Assembly (NCBI GenBank): GCA_963580285.1 | Contig: OY757023.1 | Span: forward strand, 93,606,431-93,670,430 | Source of the DNA: Lucinisca nassula | Taxonomy: Eukaryota > Mollusca > Bivalvia > Lucinida > Lucinidae | Direction of reading: 5' to 3' | DNA length: 64,000 bases | Part shown: positions 44,246 through 55,470 of the stretch, one piece after another | Layout of the letters: every line of letters begins with the position of its first letter | Numbering within the stretch: position 1 is the stretch's first letter | The notes under the pieces: model-generated | What the model was told of the DNA's origin: nothing | The model's database searches: none | Seen by the model: the letters and a program-made list of their open reading frames with translations, nothing else | Made by a program: the position numbers and the translations under genes

Positions 44246-44345
44246 TCGAGTTTAACGGCCCAGTCAACACTATTTAGGTCATTCTTGAGTCGGTCAGTTT
44301 ACCTACCCATACTGTTCCTGGGCAGGCATGTCGAACTTTAACGGT
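44246..44345 (+). repeat. SINE-like fragment
   Basis: AGTTTAACGGCCCAGTCAAC and CTGTTCCTGGGCAGGCATGT are words shared with molluscan SINE bodies (compare 7795-8016). No head or B box remains. Confidence 0.4.
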
Positions 44346-45023
44346 AACTGCAGCCGGGTAAAGTTAATACATAGATTTATATAGGAACTTGACAATTATT
44401 TCCCACATTTAATAGCAATAACTTTTCTGTGCCAGTGGCTCATGATTTTGCATTCTTTTTCGAATACCCACATGTATTTTTAATGAAATTTTATGAACAA
44501 CGTTTTGGTTCTTTTACATATATTTGATGTATAGAATATATATCAAAACTACTGCATGAAGCGAAACAAATTGATGAATTTATTATCATAAATTTTTTGT
44601 AAATTGATATTTCTTTTCTGTGCCAGCGGGAGTAAAATTGAAGATTTATTGTGAACGCGTCCATATAAATTTTGTAAAATAAAAATGATAATAATTTGGT
44701 CCTCTTTGAAAATGAAATACACTACCCACTTTTTCTATTTTTCTTGTTCTATTGATTAGATCAATTTAGATGTCACCAAGGTGGCTGGGGCTTGGGGAGA
44801 TAACCATTTATTTTCTGTTTTGTACGCGTTAATAGCCTTGATTATCAGCATAGCTGAGAAAAGTCGTGTCCTTATAAGTCCGATATGCTTATACGCAAGC
44901 GGTTAACCAGTACAGTGGACGTTCTTCGCCATAAACTGACGACTGTCTTTCTTGAATCAGCGGAAGGGAAATAATGACCATAGGAAAGATTTCATGATCA
45001 ATCTCCATGAAATAATGTTGTCT
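44346..45023. other. No recognised feature
   Basis: Two diverged stretches share TTTTCTGTGCCAG (44413, 44614) and ATGAAATTTTATGAA-like words, suggesting an old local duplication. No gene seen. Confidence 0.4.
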
Positions 45024-45276
45024 TATCACGAAAACACGCCTATTCAATTTTGACCCCCTTGAACCCCACTTTTATATAGTAAAACTGGGGTTTCCGGGGG
45101 TATACCTTATTTTTCTTATTTCTGCTCTAAAATATTGATTGTGGGTATTCTATCGAGTGCCCACAATCTATATTTTGAGCAGAAATAAGAAAAATATCAC
45201 AATTTTTCATCATAAAATTTTCATTTTTTCGGTGATAAAGGTGGCAATGTATTTGTATAGGCGTGTTTGCGTAATG
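45024..45276 (+). mobile_element. Hairpin MITE family A, copy A12
   Basis: Full ends (ATCACGAAAACACGCC, GGCGTGTTTGCGTAATG). The core is shortened: GTGGGTATTCTATCGAGTGCCCAC, so the GAACCGCCTC stem top is deleted. Confidence 0.9.
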
Positions 45277-46110
45277 TTCGGCCTAGGACTATAGTGCATC
45301 AGGTCGTCCAGAGCACATCGGGGCAACAGTTTTGACTATACTCCAAACGGCCATGAAATAACTAAAAAATATAACCTTGGAAGCGATTAGCATAAACAGA
45401 TCTTTGAAAATATGCGATAGGCGAATGCTGAAGTCAACGCACTGAATAATTATTAGAAACACTTTTCCAAACGGCATTAAGAAGCGTTGGTACATGCAAT
45501 TATGATAAGACGTCATCCGTGTGATAAAATGATATATTACATGCATTACAGAGAAATACCATGATTTCTACCAGACATAAACTTGGTATTTTCCTTTTTG
45601 CTAAGAAGAAATATTTCCTCTTAGCCGGGGAAATAAATACCTTCAGCTGGAACTACTTTATGTACAAGATACGAGATATCGCTTTGCAGTGAAATTGTTC
45701 TATTCAAACGCGGGAAAGTTTCAATCACGGCGACGTTATTCATGACGTCATTGTAATGGCGTCTAAGAAATATCAACAGACGTTCAGAATGCGTGACGTT
45801 TGAGTCGGATGCAACGCTGAAACAAAAGAAAACATGGATATGACCATTGATTAGGATGTAAGTTTTGCTTTATTTAATCTAACGTTTTACTTGTTTTATC
45901 ACTGAAACAATTTGTTTCTTCTATTTTTGTTCAAAACTGTAGAAAGCGCTTTCAAAATGGCGCCCATCCAGTTGTTCTTCCACACAGATTCTGTAACACT
46001 TCGCTGATTGAACCGTTTACATGAGCTGTAAACAGTCAACTGAACGGGCATTCAGATCCAAAATTCAAGATCCAAACTCTCCTAAAAGTCTATGGAAGTG
46101 CATGTAATAT
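45277..46110. other. No recognised gene
   Basis: A minus 85-codon ORF (45289-45546) shows no motif. A small hairpin lies at 45594-45640. A paired CpG-containing, ATGGCG-bearing stretch at 45720-45830 opens only a 16-codon reading. Confidence 0.35.
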
Positions 46111-46117
46111 ACAGATT

Positions 46118-46266
46118 ATACATTTCTCCTATTTGAAATATGGGATTTATAAACCTCGGGAGGTAAAACAATCCGTTAAAGAAACTCGTGCTTCGCACTC
46201 GTTTCTTTATCGGATTGTTTTACCTCCCTCGGTTTATAAATTCCATATTTCAACTAGGAGAATGAA
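46118..46266. repeat. Palindromic MITE
   Basis: TTTCTCCTATTTGAAATATG is inverted at the end ...CATATTTCAACTAGGAGAA. Inner GGAGGTAAAACAATCCG pairs with CGGATTGTTTTACCTCC, with the loop GAAACTCGTGCTTCGCACTC. Confidence 0.8.
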
Positions 46267-46295
46267 TAATCTATATATATTTCATAGCTCTAGAA

Positions 46296-46410
46296 CAAGC
46301 ATGAACAGTTTTGATATTTGTCTTATTTCTAGTCCAAACATAGATTGTTTGTGTTCTTTAGAGTACATACAAGCTGTGTAAATGGGCACCAGTTAGAGCC
46401 ACCTTAGTTA
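46296..46410 (-). mobile_element. Decayed hairpin MITE remnant (A25)
   Basis: TTGATATTTGTCTTATTTCT, CCAAACATAGATTG and CCAGTTAGAGCCACCTTA are recognisable family words. No ends remain. Confidence 0.5.
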
Positions 46411-46764
46411 GCATAATGAAAGAAATAGGTAAAATAAATAATAATAAAAACAAAAATGACAATGAATTGAAAAGCAGAAAAAAAGCAAAATAAAAATATT
46501 ATTGTACTACTCCGAAACAGGGTTGCCCCATCCCCTGTTTGATATGAACCATAGCTATCAGGACCGTTTGGGGCCGGGAAGGAGGGGGTTTCTCCGACCA
46601 CCCTGTGTCTTTGGAACATCAGATGCAATAATGTTTCTAGAAATTGGAAGAAAGGGATTGTTCTAGACCGAGACATTGCTAAACTACTGTGGACTTAGAC
46701 CACATTACCCATTCAGGAGCAATTTGGTCTCGATCTTCAATATTTCTGCATGTCCAGTTTGAAA

Positions 46765-47041
46765 CATCACGAAAACACACCTATATAATTTTGACCCCCT
46801 CGGACCCCACTTTTATATAGTAAAACTGGGGTTTGCAGGGGTAAACCTTATATTTTCTTATTTCTGCTCTAAGATATAGAGTGTGGGTAGTCGTTAGAAC
46901 CGCCTCATTGAGGCGGTTCTAACGAGTTCCCACAATCTATATTTTTAGCAGAAATAAGAAAAATATCACAATTTTTCATTAGAAAATTTTCATTTTTTTC
47001 GGCGATAAAATGTGTCAATGTATAGGCTTGTTTTCGTAATG
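46765..47041 (+). mobile_element. Hairpin MITE family A, copy A13
   Basis: Full copy from CATCACGAAAACACACCTAT to GGCTTGTTTTCGTAATG. Core TCGTTAGAACCGCCTCATTG/GAGGCGGTTCTAACGA is perfect. Confidence 0.9.
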
Positions 47042-47214
47042 TTATCTTATATTAAACGACTGTTATTCTTGTTTGTTTCATCATTGAATTTGTTCACGGC
47101 GTTTTCAACACTATTTCACTCAAATGGTAAATTAAAAATAATTTCGTCGTCAGTGGCGTAGTTCTGATAAAGCATTTAGTGATCGGAGATACAATTTTAT
47201 TCGTACTTACATAT

Positions 47215-47525
47215 GAACTGTCATATAAATGGACTAGAAGAGAAAAACAAACTGCAATCTAAAAGTCGTTAGATGAGGCTGAATGTCATGAACGTTTTGA
47301 ACCGGAACTGATGACAGGTATTTATTTGTTTGTTTGTTGGCGTTATTGTTCAGTGCGCGCAGTGTCAATCGGCCAAGCCTGGATAATTGTTAGTCGCCTT
47401 CTTGTAAGAAGTTTGCGTTTTACTTGGAGAAGTTCAAAATAGAAGCAAAGAAATTTGAATTCTTTCGGTGAAACGTTATAGTTCTCGTTAAGCAGATAAG
47501 GATATCAAGTTAGAATCGAAATACA
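47215..47525 (+). promoter_or_regulatory. Upstream region of exon 1b
   Basis: Paralogous to 43271-43575. It ends in a run of about 20 A (47525-47544) touching the ATG; such a run is absent from copy 1a. Candidate promoter and 5' UTR. Confidence 0.6.
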
Positions 47526-47543
47526 AAAAAAAAAAAAAAAAAA

Positions 47544-47679
47544 ATGAAGATTATTATTGCCCTTTTGTTGGTGTGCATGTTTGTGGGTATTAATTGCCAG
47601 GTGGGCGGAGGTGGAGCTACATCCGGCGTGTTTGGCTTAGGTCGGTCGGGCAACATGATTGCTGCTTCCGGTGCCCTAG
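47544..47679 (+). CDS. Secreted peptide gene, first exon 1b
   Basis: ATG 47544 opens MKIIIALLLVCMFVGINC, a signal peptide, then QVGGGGATSGVFGLGRSGNM and IAASGAL, phase-1 G, and donor GTAATG at 47680. Spliced to 59932-60026, it gives a 76-residue precursor. The mature peptide would start at Gln (possible pyroglutamate), with a Gly/Ser-rich first half and a second half GLCGLFFPRNPALCLIAG with two cysteines 12 residues apart, able to form one loop. I do not recognise the family; options are an antimicrobial, matrix or signalling peptide. The joined reading is open and in phase, which supports the exon pair despite a 12.25-kb intron. Confidence 0.8.
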
Positions 47680-47738
47680 GTAATGTACTTCATTGGAATA
47701 ACATATTATGACATCACATTGACGTAGCCCTTATAGTG

Positions 47739-48078
47739 CATCACGAAAACACGCCTTTGTAATTTTGACCCCCTTGGACCCCACTTTTATATAGTAAAAC
47801 TGGGGTTTACAGGATATACCTTATTTTCTAATTTCTGCTCAAAATATAGGTTGTGGGTACTCGTTAGAATCGCCTCGATCCTTATTTTACTTATTTCTGC
47901 TCTCAAATATAGATGGTGGGTACCCGTTAGAACCGCCAGTCATCGAGGCGGTTCTAAAGAGTACTCACATACTTTATTTTGAGCGAAATAAGAAAAATAT
48001 CACAATTTTTCATTATTAATGTTTTATTTTTTCGCCGTATAGTTTACAATGTATTTGTATAGGCGTGTTTTCGCAATG
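47739..48078 (+). mobile_element. Hairpin MITE family A, copy A14, with duplicated arm
   Basis: In the host intron. The whole inner left arm is present twice: GTGGGTACTCGTTAGAATCG, then CCTTATTTTACTTATTTCTG...GTGGGTACCCGTTAGAACCG, followed by one right arm. Ends intact (CATCACGAAAACACGCC / GGCGTGTTTTCGCAATG). Confidence 0.9.
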
Positions 48079-48096
48079 CGCATGTTTTTAATGTAA

Positions 48097-48374
48097 CATT
48101 ACCATAACATCCCCATGTGCGTAGTGCATTCTTTCATATTCCCAAAGTGGTTACTTTTCTGATGAAATTTATAACATTTTTCTCATTTATATTCCAAACA
48201 TAGGTTGTTGGTACGCGTTAGAACCGCCTCATTGAGGCGGTTCTAACGCGTACCAACAACATATATATTAGAACAGAATTAAGAAAAGTAATGTAAACCC
48301 AAGTAAACCCCAATTTTCTCTACATGAAGTGAGGTTTAGAGGGGTGTTAATTACACAGACTTGTTCACGTGATG
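48097..48374 (+). mobile_element. Hairpin MITE family B, copy A15
   Basis: B-type ends CATTACCATAACATCCCCAT and TTGTTCACGTGATG. The stem shows paired change: TTGGTACGCGTTAGAACC and GGTTCTAACGCGTACCAA, against consensus TGGGTACTCG/CGAGTACCCA. Perfect pairing over about 26 bp. Confidence 0.9.
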
Positions 48375-48845
48375 ATATACACGTCTGTAATGTGAATTAC
48401 TTGTAATGAAGTACATGTAATAGCATTTTCGACAATAGGGGCTGCTCGCAATTGGGAGCAAATTCTGTCCATTAATAATAGAAAGATAACTTATCATAAA
48501 AACTGACGTAATAATAGATTGTTAAGAACGCTCTTCATTAGCCGTCATATTGGTTTTATGGTCGCATTTGATGAGTTTATATGGAGATTTTGGAGGTGTT
48601 TTCGTCGCGATTTGCCTTTGTAACCGTAAATTATGCGAGAATGACGATCATGCATGGTTATTGCATTGCCGGGCCCCTTAGAAGATATTTGAACTATACG
48701 CCTCGTTGCCTCGTGTTCAATCAGCATCCTCGGGACCCGGAAAATGTTGATGCATGAAAAATGATCGGTAATCCCTCAATTTTGGAAAACAAAATCGTTT
48801 ACCCTAAAGTGTAGCCACGAAAGCCATCTCGCATTTGCTAGATGA
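48375..48845. other. No recognised feature (intron)
   Basis: Intronic; a minus ORF of 60 codons has no motif. Confidence 0.4.
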
Positions 48846-49124
48846 CATTACGAAAACACGCCTATACACATACATTGCCAATTTTTGGGCAAAAAATTAG
48901 AAATTTTAAGATGAAAAATTGTAATATTTTTCGTATTTCTACTCAAAACATAGATTTGGGGACTCGATAGAACCGCCTTGACGAGGCGGTTCTATCGAAT
49001 ACCCACAATCTATGTTTTTGAGCAGAAATAAGAAAAACAATGTATACCCCCTTAAACCCCAGTTTTACTATATAAAAGTGTGGTATGAGGGGGGCCAAAA
49101 TTATATAGGCATGTTCTCGTAATG
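48846..49124 (-). mobile_element. Hairpin MITE family A, copy A16
   Basis: Full copy. Stem with paired change: CTCGATAGAACCGCC and GGCGGTTCTATCGA, against CTCGTTAGAACC/GGTTCTAACGA. The ORF at 48943-49200 is a shadow. Confidence 0.9.
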
Positions 49125-49559
49125 AAGCACTGTTCGAAGTTATTCTAAAGTTATATAAATAAATAATAAATAAATAAACTGAATGAAATAAATAAAACAA
49201 ACAATGAAAGAATTATTTTTTAAAAATAATAAATCATAAAATGACACATAGCTTTGCCCTTTCATGCCTGGAGTTTTCCAAACAGACAAATGTCAAAAAG
49301 TGCTCAGCAAGTTTAGTGGTCGGCGACACTGCCTGCATCGTCCCCACAGGTGATTTGTAAAATAAATGAATAAATAAATACAGAATAAATAAATAAGCCC
49401 TAAACGAAAGTAATATTGAAGGTTCCATCTGGCGTTATTGGAATATTTAGTGAGTCCAGCATTGTATGCTTATTTAGGAATTTTCTCCTCGCATTCTCTG
49501 GAAGCATCTTAACACTCTGGAAGCATCTTAACAAAAGACGCAGAGTGCATGAAAAATAC

Positions 49560-49592
<33 letters not shown>

Positions 49593-49698
49593 ATAAAATA
49601 AAAAAAAAAAAATGGGTATATGTATAAATTAGTACAAATGCCGACAGCAGCTTGGTTGTTCTTTCTTCGATGGAATCTGAATTTAAATTTTGTTGATT
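49125..49698. other. Intron sequence with A-rich runs
   Basis: AATAAATAAATA runs at 49153 and 49365, a tandem GGAAGCATCTTAACA(CTCT) pair at 49500, and a poly(A) run 49561-49590. No gene. Confidence 0.5.
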
Positions 49699-49964
49699 CA
49701 TTATTTTGATTCTGACCATCTTGAACCCCGATTTTGTGTAGTAAAACTGAGGTTTACATTTTAGGGTGTACATTTATCATTATTTCTGCTTAAAACGTAG
49801 AGTGTGGTTACTCGTTAGAACCACCTCGCCGACGCGGCTCTAACGAGTACCCACAATCTATGTTTTGGGTAGAAATATAGAAAATATCAGATTTTTGAAT
49901 CTAAAAGTTTCATTTTTTGGCACTACAATTTTCAATGTATTTGAACAGGTGTGTTTTCGTGATG
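49699..49964 (+). mobile_element. Hairpin MITE family A, copy A17
   Basis: Left end decayed, right end GTGTGTTTTCGTGATG. Core ACTCGTTAGAACCACCTCGC...GGCTCTAACGAGTACC, with unpaired differences between the arms (ACC/GGCT), unlike most copies. Confidence 0.8.
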
Positions 49965-50006
49965 TCCGCCCGAAAAAAGGGTATTATTGTTAACAATAAC
50001 AATAAC

Positions 50007-50083
50007 TATATCGATATTTACATAATATTATTTTACCAATGAATTACAATATCGATATTTACATAATATTATTTTACCAATGA
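50007..50083 (+). repeat. 38-bp direct duplication
   Basis: TATCGATATTTACATAATAT...TTTACCAATGAA occurs twice back to back, immediately left of MITE A18. This is longer than a usual MITE target duplication. Confidence 0.8.
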
Positions 50084-50328
50084 ACAACCCTGTAAATCAT
50101 ATATAGAAAACTGGAGTTTTAGGGGTGTACATTACTTTTCTTATTTCTGCTCCAAGACATAGGTTGTGGGTACTCGTTAGAACCACCTCAATAAGGCGGT
50201 TCTAACGAGTACCCACAGTCTATGTTTGCAGTATAAATAGGAAAAAGACCACGGATTTTCGTTAGAAAATTAGCCATTTTGGATATGTTGAAAAATGCAC
50301 TTTGTCGTACGGGTGTGTAATCGTAATG
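50084..50328 (+). mobile_element. Hairpin MITE family B-like, copy A18
   Basis: Left AACCCTGTAAATCATATATA, right GGGTGTGTAATCGTAATG. Core GTGGGTACTCGTTAGAACCA / GGCGGTTCTAACGAGTACCC. Confidence 0.85.
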
Positions 50329-50361
50329 GTTAGGAAACGATACGACAACATGTACCCACCT

Positions 50362-50627
50362 CCTATCAGAGACACCGAAGGGAAAGAAACACGAACATGT
50401 AAGAACAAAAGCCTAATGAAGACATCACAAGCGGAAAGCCAAAAGGACTGTTACTTTCCCACAAAAATGGTCAAACGGCTACCCTTAATAATAATAATAA
50501 AAAAAAAGATATCAGCAATACACGCAAAGACAAAATATAACAAATGTAAATCGCGACAGAAGAACCGCATTGGAACGGTTAGTAAAAAGTATATAATTTG
50601 GGGGCTTAAATCGATTTTAAATTAACT
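50362..50627 (-). repeat. PLE 3'-tail fragment T13
   Basis: Minus tail: CCTATCAGAGACACCGAAGG to GGGGCTTAAATCGATTTTA. The last about 40 bases, including the common 3' end, are missing. The 107-codon plus ORF is a shadow. Confidence 0.75.
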
Positions 50628-50879
50628 GCAATCTGGCAAATATTTACATGAAGTCAAGACACCCAAATGATACTTTGATAACGAGAACTCAGTTCATTTG
50701 CAGAATAAACCTCAGTTCACCATCAGAACGTAATGCCGCCAATACTTAAATAACCCAACTGAGTCAGTCGATTTTATACGACCAATAAAGTGACAGAACA
50801 AATGCCGTTTTCGAAGTATCATATAGTATTCGCAGATAAGATTGACAAGGCGGAGCTATCGTTTGCACCTGCTTGTGAA

Positions 50880-51085
50880 ATGTTCCATTACAAGTTGCCT
50901 GATTGTGTGAACTCAGCTGTAACACAAACATAGCTGTAGCGTATATGGTCATTTGGTCCGCTTGCAGAAAGCATGCGAAAGGCACTCTATCGAATCTTCT
51001 GGTGGACTCAGCGAATTTAACATATATCGACAACACTCGAATAGCTCCGCCTAGTCAATCTTATCTGCGACTACTATATCAAATA
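50880..51085 (+). repeat. Dispersed repeat G, unrearranged copy
   Basis: CCTGATTGTGTGAACTCAGC, TTTGGTCCGCTTGCAGAAAG, CGAATCTTCTGGTGGACTCA and TAGCTCCGCCTAGTCAATCT in one order. Compare 10799-11095. Confidence 0.7.
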
Positions 51086-51236
51086 AGGAAATCCGTGGTT
51101 TAAACCTGGGATAGAAATTCTCTTCTTGTCCTTATGTTCTTACCCAGACAAACTACATAAGTATAATGCGCGAAAAATAAACGTTAAATAAAATAAAATG
51201 AACATTTTCGTTGATGTTGCGTTCGGTTGTAGATAT

Positions 51237-51318
51237 GCGTTTCCAACCCCGGGATGACCGTGCTGAGCTCGGCTTAGCCTCGGTTCCGCTCAGCACGGTA
51301 ATCCCTCAGGTTGGAAAC
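51237..51318. repeat. Short perfect-armed palindrome
   Basis: GTTTCCAACCCCGGGATGAC and CGTGCTGAGC are inverted by GCTCAGCACGGTAATCCCTC and AGGTTGGAAAC. About 82 bp with a 20-base loop. Confidence 0.75.
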
Positions 51319-51336
51319 GTCAACCTACATTGGAAA

Positions 51337-51672
51337 ATAGAAGTAGAGGCAATGATCAGGAATCGATACAAATAACCCAAAGCTCCCATCTGAGACACCA
51401 AAGGGAAAGAAACACAAATATGAAGCAACAGACCCCAACGGAAACACCAACAGCGGAAAGCCAAAAGGACAGTTACTTTGCCACAAAATGGCCAATAGGC
51501 TATCCGAAATAAAATAATAAAAGCGACACAAAAACTCCACAAAAATAAACCGTGACAGAAGAACCGCCTTGGAACGGTTAACGGAAACTAATTCCACTGG
51601 GGGGGGGGGGTGGGTGGGGGGTGGGGGGGGGGCTTAAATCGATTATACGTGGCCACAATCCTCGCCCTTACA
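51337..51672 (-). repeat. PLE 3'-tail copy T14
   Basis: Ends at the common 3' end (AAATAGAAGTAGAGGCAATG). 5'-truncated just after CACAATCCTCGCCCTTAC. Long G run 51601-51631. Confidence 0.85.
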
Positions 51673-52139
51673 ATGGAACCTGATATCAGATTCCTATAAT
51701 ATTACATAGCAACTCCGCGGAATGATATCACCCCGGCTGAGACAATTTAATGTGTTCTGTACAAATATTTTCAATTTTCTACGAAGAAAAAGAGTCGTTC
51801 AATATAAAATGCTATTTCTCACACAAAACCGATACAACGATAACATTTCAGACATTTATGTTATTCAAAGTACGTATTAACCACCACGAGAAATACGTAG
51901 TTTCAAACATTTCTTTTTTGTGACACCGGAAAACACAGGAACATTACTAAGACACACGCAAACCAGGAACTTTAACGCTTCCCAGCCAGGTATCTTTTTA
52001 ACCACGGTCCAGTAGTTCAAAACTAATGATGTCTGTCACCTGTTAAGGAAGAATGTGCATAAATGTTTGAGAAATCGCCATCTTTACGTCAGATTATTTC
52101 AAATATCATATACATGCACAATTCAGTCACTTTTTCTTG
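51673..52139. other. No recognised feature (intron)
   Basis: No repeat or ORF recognised. Confidence 0.4.
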
Positions 52140-52702
52140 TCAGTGATGTTTATGATCACCTCGAGTAGCAAAACACTCCTGGCATCGCCGAGGCATGCTA
52201 TGAACCAAATTAAGAACAGTTGGTAAAGCTAGTGTTTCCCACTTATGATACGATACGATACTTTATTAATGCAAAAAGCTATTTCGGCCCATGAGGATAT
52301 AAACATATACAACTAGAGCTGTCAGTGAAACTGACTAGGGCCCCGGCAGCGCTATCAGAGGAGTAAAAATTTGTGGACGGACAGATGGACAGACGGACAG
52401 ACAGACAGACGGACGGACAGAGTGATTACTATAGGGCACCCACACTTTCAGTGCGGGGCCCTAATAACTTTCATATACAGGATAGCAAGCAGGAAATAGC
52501 GAATACACATACACACATTAATAACAATAACATATTTATGTTATGGTTTGGGAGAGGTGCTTCAATATTAGAATAATATACAATACCAAATACCTTTCTT
52601 TAAAGGGTCTTTAGGAAAGCTTCGCATAGAATCGTCCAAGCATTGGCAGGTAATAGATAGATTGATAGAGAGTGCGCGTGCGCGGGAGAGAGAGAGAGAA
52701 AT

Positions 52703-52739
<37 letters not shown>

Positions 52740-53704
52740 ATGAGGTAGATAGATAGATAGATCTGAAGTCCGAAATATGAAGAAGTTGTACATGTCCTAA
52801 CAGAATGATAACAATAAATACTGACAGACGAACAATAAAAGCACATACATATGCCTAAGGATGTGTGTGAGTTCTAGAATAGTCTTTGCTGAATGAACGC
52901 CCTGTGAGATAGGTCTGTAAAGAATGTTCTATTGGGTTTAAGTCAGGAGAACGTGCCGGCCAGTCCATCACTTCAATAGTCGCACGACTAAGGTTCCATG
53001 CTCACTCTAGCAGTATTGGGATGCGCATTATCCTGCATCAGAATGAATTGTCACCGATGGCCCCAGCGTACCTCCGTTTATCACGTACAAGTCCGTTCGG
53101 CCTTCATAAGAAATTCAACCCAATACCATTACTGACCCCCGCCATACCTGTCTGTTTCCACAATGTTGCAGTACCCGTCTCGTTCTCCGGGTCGTCTCCA
53201 GACTCTAACACGTCGATCACATTCACTCTGGTGAAATCTGTTTTCATCCATGAACAGAACTGTACGCCAGTCTTGCAATTGCCAGTTCTGATGTTCTTGG
53301 GCAAACTCATATCGCCGTGCACGATGTTGCCTGGTGAGAATAGGCCCTCTTGTCGGACGTCTGGCCTTCAGACTACTTTCATGTAACATGTTACGTTTTG
53401 TTTGATCGCATATCATTTTACAAATTGCTTGATGGAAATCGATCTGTAGCCTTCTGGCCTTGTACTGCCGATTTCGTAGCGCTAGATTGCGAAGATAATG
53501 ATCTTCCCTTTGTGACGTCATGCGGTGTGAGCCTTGCCTTTCTCGTCTATTAAACTCGCCCGTCTCCGGGTAGCGTCTCCATAACATGACAACAACACTT
53601 CGCGGTACATCAAAGAGTTCAGCAGCGATACTTTGGGTGTACCCACTTTCAAGCAAAGCGACAGCTTGAGCGACCTCAACTTTCAAAGAACCGCCTAACA
53701 CCAT
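52140..53704 (-). pseudogene. Tc1-like transposase pseudogene, split by insertion
   Basis: ATG 53704: MVLGGSLKVEVAQAVALLES, a paired-type helix-turn-helix (GYTQSIAAELFDVPRSVVVM), the second DNA-binding part (LTRQHRARRYEFAQEHQNW), WRTVLFMDENRFHQS (first catalytic Asp), a break at about 53128, DKRRYAGAIGDNS, then MDWPARSPDLNPIEHSLQ (Glu in NPIE, about 52950). A 640-bp insertion separates this from the C-terminus NLVHSMPRRCQECFATRGDH at 52230-52140. DDE-type cut-and-paste enzyme of the Tc1 group, broken by frameshifts, a degenerate second-Asp region and the insertion. Lies in the host intron. Confidence 0.85.
52236..52870. repeat. Insertion in Tc1 remnant: carrier-type repeat plus GA microsatellite
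   Basis: 52311-52472 starts CTAGAGCTGTCAGTGAAACT and ends with the hairpin AGGGCACCCACACTTTCAGT...GGGGCCCTAA. Same start as 27472 and same hairpin plan, with GACGGACAGACAG repeats inside. (GA)n lies at 52686-52737 and (GATA)n at 52746-52762. Confidence 0.6.
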
Positions 53705-53949
53705 ATGAAGTCACTATGAAGCCCAAAATAATGCATAACCGAAGGATTGATATGTTTCTGACCCAAACTAAAATTTTGAACAGATCGCCCACACCGAATT
53801 TCAGCCGTTTTATAGGGGTATCCAAGCTGTAGCTCACATTCTTGCTTTGAACGTGAACCTGGCTTCTTGACGTTTGCATGGACATTGTTAAGAAATATCA
53901 CTTTAAAATAGTGCCGTTCCTTGAGTTTGAAAATTGGCAAGCGGTGATG

Positions 53950-54865
53950 TTATACAGGCTTAAAAGTTTGCTCCTTGTTTTGAGCAGTGTATATTCTTAT
54001 CGAAAGGGATTTCTGATTAACTCACTGACATAATGGCAAGCAGTGTACATTATATATATTGTTCGGCATTGGCGATGTGTATAAAATATACAGTAAGCAT
54101 ACATTTGGGATACATTTGGGATACATTGGGGATACAGTGGGGATACAGTGAGGATATAGCCACGATTCAGCTAGGATTCAGTGGGAAAACTGTCAGGATA
54201 CAGTCCGAAGACAGTCTCTTTCTCTGTGAGACGACAAAAATGACCCACAATTGTTGTCGTGTCGTTAAACCCCATACAATCAATCAATCTGATCTCTCTA
54301 TAAATTGGGATTTAAGGTACCGTTAGTACTTTGATTTTTCTTCTTTCGTAGCATATGCCCATTTACGATACTGTTAGTACCTTGATTTTTTCTTTCACAC
54401 CGCAATGTTAAACCATTTAAGCCTTTCAACAAGAGCTGTCGCATGACAGAATAGCTCGCCTGTTTCGCGCCTTCAAGATATATGTTGAAATTACTGAACC
54501 ATGAAATATAGGTCACACACACCTAGATACATTTTGTGGTTAATGATCTGAAATTTGGTATCGGTTTATTAGTGTGATTGCCTAGTTCCCATATAATGAG
54601 GGGTCTCATCAGGATCTACAACGTCCCATTTAGACTTGAAATGGCAAAGAATTTAATTACTTTTTTTCTTCAAATTTCTATCCTCTCTAACATACAAGTT
54701 GGAATCTTAATAAATACTCCCCATCCCCCATTCAATTGGTCTGACCCATCTATGACAAAGGGAATATTCCGGTATTGGGTGTACCATTTGCGATATACAC
54801 GGTGAAAGGTTTAGCGGTAGGTTTTGCAAAATGCGCTCAGTGAATACCTAGTTCGGGAGCAGCGG
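53950..54865. other. Intron sequence with a short minisatellite
   Basis: At 54105-54200 GGGATACATTTGGGATACAT... drifts through GGGGATACAGTG to CAGTCCGAAGACAGTC, about 13-15-bp units. The rest is unrecognised. Confidence 0.5.
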
Positions 54866-55200
54866 TGTCTGATCTGGGCCTACACGTTTTGCCAATGCTT
54901 CCAGGAGTGGGGATGCTAGGCATATGCGGATTTAAACCTGATCAATATGTATTCAATTGAGAATTTTGTTAAGAGTATAAAACGGGCCAAACGGCTCGAA
55001 TATCTTAGGAGAGAAGTGTCTTTGGCAGGGAATATTTGCAGTAAACAAACGGAAATACTGATACGAGTGCCTACGGATACCCGGAACGACTGTCGGAGAC
55101 CTCATGCCTTAGGACGTGGCGCTAACTTCCTGTGGTCTAGACTGTTTGCCAATGTTCCCAAAAAGGGTCGCTAGGCATATGTGGGTTAAACGTTTTCGAC
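54866..55200. repeat. Fragments of the CATATGCCTAG piggyBac-like MITE family
   Basis: 54866-54940 and 55125-55193 each carry part of the AAACAGTGTAGAC core followed by TTGCCAATG...GCTAGGCATATG(T/C)GG and TTTAA/TTAA. They look like two right halves of the family seen at 7613. Confidence 0.5.
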
Positions 55201-55299
55201 ATGTATTGAACTCAAAAATAGATTTGTATAATGCACAAACCTTGGGTCAGCCGACATATTAAACAAATGGTTCTGCTAAATGTTTTCATGGAAAGTCTC

Positions 55300-55470
55300 G
55301 CACCCCGTCCATCGGGGGTTGGAGAAACAGATCGGGCTGCACGATGCTTCCGCGCAGAGCTGAAGCCGACCGCATACGAGTCTGGCAAACCGCTTAGAAG
55401 GCCTAGGTAAAGTCGTGCGAGTCAGCCCGACCATGCATATAAACCATAATGGGTTCAATGGACGGCAAAA
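55300..55470 (-). repeat. Dispersed repeat F, copy 6 (partial)
   Basis: CCCGTCCATCGGGGGTTGGA, then GCATGATGCTTCC-like sequence, to GGTTCAATGGACGGCAAA. Lacks the GTTTAACGTCC end. Confidence 0.75.
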
